NCBI GenBank assembly: GCA_015493405.1
Contig: WGDF01000007.1
Span: 1-8,665, forward strand
Direction of reading: 5' to 3'
From: Flavobacteriaceae bacterium
GTDB lineage: Bacteria > Bacteroidota > Bacteroidia > Flavobacteriales > Flavobacteriaceae
Length of the DNA stretch: 8,665 nucleotides
Part shown: positions 1-5,305 of the stretch, piece after piece
How positions within the stretch are numbered: the first letter of the stretch is position 1
Layout of the letters: every line of letters begins with the position of its first letter
Made by a program: the position numbers and the translations under genes
The notes under the pieces: generated by a model
What the model saw: the letters and a program-made list of their open reading frames with translations, nothing else
What the model was told of the DNA's origin: nothing
The model's database searches: none

Positions 1-90
1 GCAAAATCTGATGGTGCTAATATGTTGGCGCTTGACAAAGTAGAACATTTGCTACAAAAATTAATTGCAATAAATGAACTTGGAATCTGA
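1..90 (+). CDS. C-terminal fragment of an unidentified protein
   Basis: Frame 1 is open from the first base and closes at TGA (88-90), giving 29 residues that end in LLQKLIAINELGI. The piece looks like a genuine C-terminus: it reads as one amphipathic helix rich in Leu, Ile and Lys. A promoter-like element for the next gene begins four bases after the stop. The rest of the gene lies outside the window. I do not recognise the family from this tail and assign no function. It could be the end of any cytoplasmic enzyme. Confidence 0.55.
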   Translation, partial: AKSDGANMLALDKVEHLLQKLIAINELGI

Positions 91-93
91 GTC

Positions 94-122
94 TTGTTTT
101 GGCTTAAATTTTGCTATCTTTA
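94..122 (+). promoter_or_regulatory. Candidate Bacteroidetes-type promoter for the head-GIN gene
   Basis: TTG at 94-96 is followed after 18 bases by TATCTTTA at 115-122. This matches the Bacteroidetes consensus TTG-N17-23-TAnnTTTG except for the final base (A for G). It sits in the short gap between the upstream stop (90) and the ATG at 137. Transcription would start around 127, leaving a leader of about ten bases. It probably drives both the head-GIN gene and the overlapping OstA-like gene. Confidence 0.45.
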
Positions 123-136
123 TAAAAATTTATCTT

Positions 137-967
137 ATGAAAAAATCGGTTTTAATATTTTTTAGTTTGTTGGCTATGACCTTAACCGCTCAAAAGAAAC
201 AAAAAATTAAAGGTAACCGGGAGGTCTTAATCAAAAAGTTTGATTTGCCTTATTTTAATGCCATAGAAGTGGGAGAAAAATTTGAAATCAATCTGAAAAA
301 AGCAACTGATACTACTAGAGTTGTCATTGAAACTGATGATAATTTATTTGATGTAATCCATTTTAAAGTCGAAAATAAAGTATTGTCTTTTAGAACTTCT
401 ATGGAAATCGTCAAGAAAAAACGCTTACGCATCACGGTTTTTGTTCCCGAAGAATTTAATAAAATTCATCTCAAAGAAAAAGCCAAAATTTATAACGATG
501 AGCTACTTCAATTACAGTCTTTAAAAATTGAAGCTAATAATAGAAGTCGCGTCAAAATGAATATAAACTTAAAGGATTTTTTAAATTTAAATGCTTTTGG
601 TAAAGCTACAATCAACATGACGGTTTTTGTACCGAAGGCTTCAATAAATCTCCTTGAAGATACAGAATTTGAAGGCAAAGTAAATATCCGGACGGCAACT
701 GTAAATATCGAAGATCACGCTTATTGCAAGTTGGAAGGTAATATAGAAGAATTTGATTTAAAAGTCAAAGAAAAAGCAAAGGTCAAAGCCGATAAGTTAC
801 TGGCAAAAGCTGCTAAATTGGTTGCTTCGGATAAAGCTGTAACCCATATTAATGTAACCAAACAATTGAAAATGAGTTTAAGTGGTAACACTGAAACCTA
901 TATTTACGGCACGCCGGAAATTAAATTGAAATCTTTTGAAGATCATGCAGCGCTCTATAAACAGTAG
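137..967 (+). CDS. Exported head-GIN domain (DUF2807) protein
   Basis: This is a 276-residue protein with an N-terminal signal peptide (residues 1-18, MKK, a hydrophobic core, then LTA before QKK), so it is probably periplasmic or outer-membrane associated. The mature part carries the pattern of the DUF2807 'putative auto-transporter adhesin, head GIN' family. It opens with REVLIKKFDLPYFNAIEVG (28-46), followed by short strands of about 20 residues with small-residue turns (LKEKAKI, LNAFGKATI, IEDHAYCKL, VKEKAKVKA, SLSGNTETYIYG), typical of a right-handed beta-helix. No catalytic residues are visible and the family's biochemical role is not established. The ATG at 137 is preferred over one at 74 because the earlier start would put 21 unrelated residues before the signal peptide, overlap the previous gene and precede the likely promoter. 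The 3' end overlaps the next gene by 23 bp, suggesting co-expression. Confidence 0.85.
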   Translation: MKKSVLIFFSLLAMTLTAQKKQKIKGNREVLIKKFDLPYFNAIEVGEKFEINLKKATDTTRVVIETDDNLFDVIHFKVENKVLSFRTSMEIVKKKRLRITVFVPEEFNKIHLKEKAKIYNDELLQLQSLKIEANNRSRVKMNINLKDFLNLNAFGKATINMTVFVPKASINLLEDTEFEGKVNIRTATVNIEDHAYCKLEGNIEEFDLKVKEKAKVKADKLLAKAAKLVASDKAVTHINVTKQLKMSLSGNTETYIYGTPEIKLKSFEDHAALYKQ

Positions 968-2561
968 TTTTTTTCTTTTTCTTTTTGCCTGGACTAATTT
1001 GCTTTTGGCCCAGCAAAAAAAGGATTCTTTACCGGATTATATTCATATTTTATACGCCGACCATGCTACGACAAGTGCCAAATATCCCGGCAAACAATTG
1101 CTATCGGGTGCAGTCAAAATCGAACATAATGGTGCTTTATTATTTTGTGATAAAGCCATAGTTGATAAGGCAAAAAACTTGGCTATTGCTGTTGGAAATG
1201 TAAATTTACAACAAGGAGATACGCTTCAAATGAAAGCCGGATTTCTCAAATATGATGGCAATAAAAGTTTTGCCGAAGCCTATGACAAAGTTGTTTTAAC
1301 AGACCCTAAAATGACTTTAAAAACCGACACTTTGTATTTCGACAGATTGCAGCAACAATCGTATTATACATCCGGAGGGACCATAATTGACAGTGTCAAT
1401 ACGTTAAAAAGTAAAATCGGTAAATATTTTTTAGATGAAAAACGTTTTCGTTTTATCAACAATGTGCACATTGACAATCCGGATTACCAATTAGATTCTT
1501 ACCAATTAGATTATTTCACAAACACCGGCATCTCAAATTTTTTCGGACCGACTAAAATTTATAATAAGACGAGTTATATTTATGCCGAAAAAGGACATTA
1601 CGATACGCAAAAAAAAATCTCTTGGTTTGTCAAAAATGCCTTTATTAAATATAAGCATACCACTATAAAAGGCGATAGCTTGTATTATGATGAACAAAAA
1701 AAATATGCAACCGGAAATAAGCATGTTGTCGTATTTGACTCCATTAATAAAACTTGGATTTTTGCAGATTATGTGCAGCGTTGGGCCTCTCAAGATTCAA
1801 TTAGAGCCAGCCGGAAGCCGTTGATTGTGTCGGTTTCTAAAAAAGACACCTTATTTATGCGCGCCAAACAATTTGTTGCTGCAGGTACTGAAGGCAAACG
1901 GCAACTTTGGGCTTATCCCGATGTCAAGTTTTTTTCCAAAGATTTTTCGGGTCGGGCTGATTCTATTTATAGAAGCGACGTCATCAAACAGATGAGATTG
2001 CTTAAAAATCCGGTTATTTGGAGTGGAAAAAGTCAAATTACCGGAGAGCAAATCATTATCCAAAATGATAGTTTGAATCATTTAGATTCTTTGCTGATTC
2101 CCCAAAATGTTTTTATTATTCAGAAAGATAGCGCCGGTTACAACCAAATTAAAGGTCATAAATTACTCGGAAAATTTAGGAATAACAAACTCAAAACTAT
2201 TGATATTTTCGGCAATACCGAAGTCATCTATTTTTTAAGAGAAGATAACGGCGCTTTAACCGGAATTGAAAAAAATAAATCGAGCCATATCTATCTGGAA
2301 TTAGATCAAGGTGCTATAAGTTTATTGCGTTTATATGAAAAGCCCGAAGGTAAGATTTATCCTTATAGCGATTTTGTGAAGCAAGCTCAAAAGTTTAAAG
2401 GGTTTAATTGGCGTGGCGCCGAGCAAATAAAAAACAAAGCGGCCATTATTGGTGAAAAACAATTGCTGTATAAAGCTGAAACCCAGCAAAAACCGACGCG
2501 TCAAGACGAAGATATGCCTTTAAATAAAAGCCCGATAAAGCAAGAAAAGCTATCCAAATGA
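945..2561 (+). CDS. OstA-like (LptA-related, OstA_2) envelope protein
   Basis: This 538-residue protein is exported: residues 1-22 form a signal peptide (hydrophobic FFLFLFAWTNLLLA, then QQKKDS). The mature part shows the OstA/LptA beta-jellyroll signature. ILYADHATTS lies near 35-44, GAVKIEHNGALLFCDKA near 55-71, and GNVNLQQGDTLQMKA near 84-98. Repeated 'TDTLYFD' and 'GDSLYYDE' strands follow. Known LptA/OstA proteins form the periplasmic bridge carrying LPS to LptD in the outer membrane. The Bacteroidota OstA-like proteins are much longer than E. coli LptA (about 185 residues) and are assigned to LPS transport by homology, so the role here is inferred. The last 25-30 residues are charged and probably disordered. 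The ATG at 945 is preferred over TTG at 936. Its start lies inside the head-GIN gene in another frame, which favours translational coupling. There is no Shine-Dalgarno motif, as is normal in this phylum. Confidence 0.82.
   Translation: MQRSINSSFFLFLFAWTNLLLAQQKKDSLPDYIHILYADHATTSAKYPGKQLLSGAVKIEHNGALLFCDKAIVDKAKNLAIAVGNVNLQQGDTLQMKAGFLKYDGNKSFAEAYDKVVLTDPKMTLKTDTLYFDRLQQQSYYTSGGTIIDSVNTLKSKIGKYFLDEKRFRFINNVHIDNPDYQLDSYQLDYFTNTGISNFFGPTKIYNKTSYIYAEKGHYDTQKKISWFVKNAFIKYKHTTIKGDSLYYDEQKKYATGNKHVVVFDSINKTWIFADYVQRWASQDSIRASRKPLIVSVSKKDTLFMRAKQFVAAGTEGKRQLWAYPDVKFFSKDFSGRADSIYRSDVIKQMRLLKNPVIWSGKSQITGEQIIIQNDSLNHLDSLLIPQNVFIIQKDSAGYNQIKGHKLLGKFRNNKLKTIDIFGNTEVIYFLREDNGALTGIEKNKSSHIYLELDQGAISLLRLYEKPEGKIYPYSDFVKQAQKFKGFNWRGAEQIKNKAAIIGEKQLLYKAETQQKPTRQDEDMPLNKSPIKQEKLSK
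1484..1513 (+). repeat. 15-bp tandem direct repeat inside the OstA-like gene
   Basis: TTACCAATTAGATTC (1484-1498) is followed directly by TTACCAATTAGATTA (1499-1513), 14 of 15 bases identical. The period is five codons, so the frame is kept and the protein reads YQLDS-YQLDY. It may be a small in-frame duplication or a chance result of the strand repeats of the OstA fold. Confidence 0.7.
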
Positions 2562-2803
2562 ATGAATAGCTTAACTCAATTAACAACACAAATAAAACAA
2601 TGAAATATGAAAAAACTACTTTCCTCTTATTTCTGATACAAATATAAGGCAAGAATCATAAAAGAATTTATTTTTTATATAAAATGACCACTTGAGTTTA
2701 TAAACGGTAAAAATTTGAGCATAAACGACATTTTAAGAAGATAAATTTTTGATCTAACGTATTGAATTTTTAAAACTTATGTGTTTTCAGATGAACAAAT
2801 AAT
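2562..2803. other. AT-rich intergenic region, no convincing gene
   Basis: This 242-bp gap separates the OstA-like gene from the DUF4271 gene. I find only tiny frames in it: a 15-codon frame from ATG 2600 and a 9-codon frame from ATG 2607. Neither resembles a known small protein. I see no hairpin followed by a T-run and no exact TTG/TAnnTTTG pair on the + strand, though transcription of the DUF4271-hemD pair should start here. It also contains a 10-bp palindrome (GTTTATAAAC, 2696-2705) and the direct repeat listed separately. Confidence 0.6.
2692..2727 (+). repeat. Imperfect direct repeat TTGAG-N-ATAAACG, possible operator
   Basis: Copy 1 is TTGAG (2692-2696), three bases, then ATAAACG (2700-2706). 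Copy 2 is TTGAG (2715-2719), one base, then ATAAACG (2721-2727). The ATAAACG units are 21 bp apart, about two helical turns, roughly 80-110 bp before the DUF4271 start. This could be a regulator site, but in AT-rich DNA chance is a real alternative. Confidence 0.3.
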
Positions 2804-3481
2804 ATGAATTTATATCTTAGCATATCACAAAATACCCGAAACTTGCAAAATATTTTTATAATTTTGTTTTTAATCGCCGGTCTGTTTTTAATGCTCAATA
2901 AAATCTTGTTTTCCAGGCGTTTTAGTCTGAATGTTACGTCGCCCAATATTTATATATTTGAATTTGAAGCACAATCCAAAAAATTACTATCCCTTTATAA
3001 CATCAATAATTTTTTGATTAAACTTTTGGCTTATGTTTTATTTAGTTTGGCCTTGTTAAAATTACATGATACGACTAAAGTTATTAATTTTAATCAAACC
3101 TTATTCCCTCTTTTTTTCAAGTCTTTTTTGATTTATTTCAGTGTTAAATTCTTATTGGAAGAACTCTATTTGCGAGGCATTAAACAAAGTCAATTTATTG
3201 ATAAAGTTAGATTGATTCGATTAACATATGAAAATTATGTTGCCTTTTACCTGATTATATTTTCCTTTTTAATTTTTTATTTTCCTTATCATTCCCTTGT
3301 TGTTTTTTATTTAATAATAAGTATATCAGCTATTTGGCTCATACTCGTGCTATTTAATTTTTTTAGTAACTTAAACAAACATATCGAAATTAAAAATTAC
3401 CAAATATTTTTGTATCTTTGCCTATCAGAAATTCTACCAATTATAACACTAATCGGTTGGATAATTTTTCAAATTCTATGA
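2804..3481 (+). CDS. DUF4271 integral membrane protein
   Basis: This 225-residue, very hydrophobic protein has about six predicted membrane segments (near residues 14-33, 70-87, 99-117, 144-161, 164-186 and 200-223). They are separated by short Lys/Arg-containing loops, and it should sit in the inner membrane. The order of helices, the central 'KFLLEELYL...FIDKVRLIRLTYENYVAFYL' pattern (read in parts) and the final YLCLSEILPII helix fit the Bacteroidota DUF4271 family, whose function is unknown. I see no catalytic motif or signal-peptide cleavage site. Its TGA (3479-3481) overlaps the hemD ATG (3478-3480). This ATGA junction suggests coupled translation and ties the protein to the tetrapyrrole enzyme at least in expression. 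Whether it acts in haem biology is inference. The ATG at 2804 is the first usable start. An ATG at 2791 opens a different frame that stops within four codons. Confidence 0.8.
   Translation: MNLYLSISQNTRNLQNIFIILFLIAGLFLMLNKILFSRRFSLNVTSPNIYIFEFEAQSKKLLSLYNINNFLIKLLAYVLFSLALLKLHDTTKVINFNQTLFPLFFKSFLIYFSVKFLLEELYLRGIKQSQFIDKVRLIRLTYENYVAFYLIIFSFLIFYFPYHSLVVFYLIISISAIWLILVLFNFFSNLNKHIEIKNYQIFLYLCLSEILPIITLIGWIIFQIL
3413..3420 (+). promoter_or_regulatory. Exact TAnnTTTG -7 box, possible internal promoter for hemD
   Basis: TATCTTTG at 3413-3420 is an exact match to the Bacteroidetes -7 consensus, inside the 3' end of the DUF4271 gene and 57 bases before the hemD ATG. No TTG is present at the right distance upstream, so it is only a candidate. 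It also argues against a TTG start at 3418, which would lie within the box. Confidence 0.3.
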
Positions 3482-4254
3482 GTGAAAAAACAGTCCTAAA
3501 AAAGAAGAAAGTCAAGACCATTTTGGTGTCGCAACCTGAACCTACTTCTGAAAATTCTCCCTATATTGCTTTGGCCGAAAATGAAAAAGTAAAGATTGAT
3601 TTCCGACCTTTTATTCATGTTGAAGGCGCTACCGCACGGGATATCAGAAAACAAAAAATTGCTTTACCGGATTTTAATGCCATTATATTTACCAGCCGCA
3701 ATGCGGTAGATCACTTTTTTCGCTTAGCTGAAGAAATGCGTTATACGGTTCCCAATACGATGCGGTATTATTGTCAGTCCGAAGCAATAGCTTTATATTT
3801 ACAACGTTATATTGTTTATCGTAAGCGAAAAATATCTTATGGTAATAAAACTTTATCCGATTTAGCTCAAATTATAAGCAAAAATCCCGAAGGTAAGTTT
3901 TTACTCCCTTCGTCGGATAAATTAAAATCAAGTGTTCCTGCAGCTTTGAACCAAATTGGTATTGATTGGAAATCAGCAACTTTTTTTAAGACCTGTATCA
4001 GCGATTTGTCTGAGTTAGAAGATGTTTCTTATGATATTTTGGTTTTTTATAGTCCTTCGGGCATTGAATCCCTATATCATAATTTTCCGCAGTTTAAACA
4101 AAATGAAACGCGAATAGCCGTATATGGCAAATCGACCATTAAAGTTGCTGAAGAAAAAGGGCTACGTATTGATATTATGGCGCCGACGCCTGAAACACCA
4201 TCAATGACTATGGCGCTGCAAAAATATATCAGAGCAGCTAACCGAGGCCGGTAA
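3478..4254 (+). CDS. hemD: Uroporphyrinogen-III synthase
   Basis: This 258-residue protein, of normal size for the family, should convert hydroxymethylbilane to uroporphyrinogen III, cyclising the tetrapyrrole and inverting ring D. That product is the last common precursor of haem, sirohaem and corrinoids. The enzyme is cytoplasmic. HemD proteins diverge strongly, but the two-domain pattern is clear. Domain one begins at KTILVSQPEP (13-22), with FRPFIHVEG (42-50) and the helix cap FTSRNAVDHFF (71-81). Domain two has FLLPSSDKL (141-149), the SPSGIESL loop (192-199) and the closing VYGKSTIKVAEEKGLRI (215-231). The C-terminus, TPETPSMTMALQKYI (237-251), is typical of flavobacterial members. A Lys-rich stretch (residues 8-13) precedes the first strand. 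The ATG at 3478 overlaps the DUF4271 stop; a longer TTG-initiated frame from 3418 would add 20 residues that look like read-through of the neighbour's sequence. Confidence 0.9.
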   Translation: MSEKTVLKKKKVKTILVSQPEPTSENSPYIALAENEKVKIDFRPFIHVEGATARDIRKQKIALPDFNAIIFTSRNAVDHFFRLAEEMRYTVPNTMRYYCQSEAIALYLQRYIVYRKRKISYGNKTLSDLAQIISKNPEGKFLLPSSDKLKSSVPAALNQIGIDWKSATFFKTCISDLSELEDVSYDILVFYSPSGIESLYHNFPQFKQNETRIAVYGKSTIKVAEEKGLRIDIMAPTPETPSMTMALQKYIRAANRGR

Positions 4255-4320
4255 GGCTTTTATCTATGGATTGAATTTTTATTTTCTCACCCCGTTTTTT
4301 TCAGAAATAGCATATAAATT

Positions 4321-4884
4321 ATGAAAGTCTACACCAAAACCGGCGATAAAGGTACAACCTTACTCATAGGCGGCACGCGTGTTCCTAAACACGATATTAA
4401 AATTGATGCTTATGGTACTGTTGATGAACTCAATGCTTATTTGGGCCTGCTTCGTGACAAAATAGCTTCAGCTTATCAAGATGAATTGATACAAATTCAA
4501 AATCGTTTATTCACTTTGGGTTCTTTTTTAGCCTTGGATCCCGATAAGGCAAAATTGCCCAATGGTAAGGCGCGCCTAGATATCAGGCCTATTGCCCAAG
4601 AAGATATTGATTTTTTAGAATATAGAATAGACCAAATGGATCAAAGTTTGCCGCCGATGACACATTTTGTCTTACCCGGAGGACATGAGCAAGTTTCGAT
4701 TTGTCATATTTGCCGTACCGTTTGTCGTAGAGCCGAGCGTAAGGCGACCTTACTCAATGAAGTTTCTCCCGTGTCTGAAAACCTGATTAAATATTTAAAT
4801 CGTTTATCGGATTATTTGTTTGTATTGGCACGAAAATTGTCTATGGATTTGAAAGTCGAGGAAATACCTTGGATTCCAAAATAA
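4321..4884 (+). CDS. pduO: PduO-type cob(I)alamin adenosyltransferase
   Basis: This 187-residue protein should transfer the adenosyl group of ATP to cob(I)alamin, making adenosylcobalamin (coenzyme B12). It matches the PduO/MMAB (ATR) family over its whole length. The N-terminal ATP-binding strip is KVYTKTGDKGTT (2-13). The helix DAYGTVDELNAYLG (29-42) carries the conserved Asp35. FVLPGG (116-121) and CRTVCRRAER (131-140) supply the aromatic and arginine residues used for corrinoid and ATP binding. YLNRLSDYLFVLARKL (158-173) forms the last helix. The family works as a trimer. The symbol refers to the family; nothing here suggests a propanediol operon. It lies 66 bp after hemD with no terminator seen between them, so read-through is likely. 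Adenosylcobalamin users such as methylmalonyl-CoA mutase are not in the window, so its client is unknown. Confidence 0.92.
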   Translation: MKVYTKTGDKGTTLLIGGTRVPKHDIKIDAYGTVDELNAYLGLLRDKIASAYQDELIQIQNRLFTLGSFLALDPDKAKLPNGKARLDIRPIAQEDIDFLEYRIDQMDQSLPPMTHFVLPGGHEQVSICHICRTVCRRAERKATLLNEVSPVSENLIKYLNRLSDYLFVLARKLSMDLKVEEIPWIPK

Positions 4885-4887
4885 TTA

Positions 4888-4918
4888 TTGATTATTAAAA
4901 TAATTTTTATTATTTTTG
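4888..4918 (+). promoter_or_regulatory. Bacteroidetes-type promoter for the DUF2795 gene
   Basis: TTG (4888-4890), 20 bases, then TATTTTTG (4911-4918) matches TTG-N17-23-TAnnTTTG exactly. It starts four bases after the adenosyltransferase stop. Transcription would begin near 4923, leaving a leader of about 20 bases before ATG 4943. This is the best promoter match I found in the window and implies that the small gene can be transcribed on its own. Confidence 0.6.
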
Positions 4919-4942
4919 CCAACTTTAAAAAAATTAAATACT

Positions 4943-5164
4943 ATGTATTGGACATTAGAATTAGCTTCTTATTTAAGCGATGCCCCTTGGCCGGCCACAA
5001 AAGACGAGTTGATAGATTATGCTATCAGAACCGGTGCGCCTCTTGAAGTCGTTGAAAATCTTCAAGAAATAGAAGATGAAGAAGAGGTTTACGAAACCAT
5101 TCAAGACATTTGGCCGGATTATCCGACCGAAGAAGATTTTCTTTGGAATGAAGATGAATACTAA
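4943..5164 (+). CDS. Small, highly acidic DUF2795 domain protein
   Basis: This 73-residue protein fits the DUF2795 pattern. It has an N-terminal helix (YWTLELASYLSDAPWP), then a 'PATKDELIDYAIRTGAP' unit (17-33) and 'LEVVENLQEIEDEE'. The tail is strongly acidic, WPDYPTEEDFLWNEDEY. I count 22 Asp/Glu and only two basic residues, plus four Trp, so the charge is about -20. It has no signal peptide, membrane segment or metal-binding Cys/His and should be cytosolic. The function is unknown; proteins of this look suit a protein-binding adaptor or nucleic-acid mimic, but that is speculation. The ATG at 4943 is chosen because a longer frame from TTG 4916 would begin inside the -7 promoter box. It ends just before a strong terminator, and secA follows. 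Confidence 0.85.
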   Translation: MYWTLELASYLSDAPWPATKDELIDYAIRTGAPLEVVENLQEIEDEEEVYETIQDIWPDYPTEEDFLWNEDEY

Positions 5165-5187
5165 AATAAATGATGTTAATAAATACT

Positions 5188-5217
5188 AAAAAGTCTCTTT
5201 AAAGAGACTTTTTTTTT
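5188..5217 (+). terminator. Rho-independent terminator after the DUF2795 gene
   Basis: A perfect inverted repeat, AAAAAGTCTCTTT (5188-5200) and AAAGAGACTTTTT (5201-5213), forms an 11-bp stem with a TTAA loop. The T-run extends to 5217 (nine Ts from 5209). It lies 24 bases after the DUF2795 stop. The A-run on the left side means it could also stop transcription on the opposite strand. It should separate the DUF2795 transcript from secA. Confidence 0.9.
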
Positions 5218-5218
5218 A

Positions 5219-5226
5219 TATTTTTG
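5219..5226 (+). promoter_or_regulatory. Candidate -7 box of the secA promoter
   Basis: TATTTTTG at 5219-5226 matches TAnnTTTG exactly and begins one base after the terminator T-run. No TTG lies at the expected upstream distance, where the terminator stem sits. If used, transcription would start near 5231 and give a leader of about 75 bases. A weaker, one-base-short box (TATTTTG) lies at 5267-5273. Confidence 0.3.
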
Positions 5227-5305
5227 AACTTATAATTTTAAAAAGCTTTAAAACATTATAAAAGGATATTTTGAAGCTGATTACCCTTACAAAAAACAGT
5301 AGAAT

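Noticed and set aside
250..435. Minus-strand 61-residue frame inside the head-GIN gene
   Set aside because: It is a shadow of the real + strand gene, with no recognisable features.
1533..2081. Two minus-strand frames (1533-1793 and 1851-2081)
   Set aside because: Both are antisense to the well-supported OstA-like gene and show no family resemblance or promoter.
2547..2572. Inverted repeat AAGCTAT/ATAGCTT around the stop of the OstA-like gene
   Set aside because: The stem is only 7 bp with a 12-base loop and no T-run, so it is not a credible intrinsic terminator.
2639..2646. CAAATATA, an exact TATATTTG -7 box on the minus strand
   Set aside because: No TTG lies at the right distance on that strand and no supportable minus-strand gene follows. 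Such 8-mers are common by chance in AT-rich DNA.
2446..2652. Minus-strand frame of 68 residues with a hydrophobic stretch
   Set aside because: It lies mostly antisense to the 3' end of the OstA-like gene and resembles no family. A minus-strand -7-like box (2639-2646) falls downstream of its ATG, so it could not drive this start.
4255..4320. Possible promoter or terminator in the gap between hemD and the adenosyltransferase gene
   Set aside because: Only a 4-bp stem (ACCG/CGGT) and a poorly spaced TTG/TATTTTCT pair are present; neither meets a reasonable standard.
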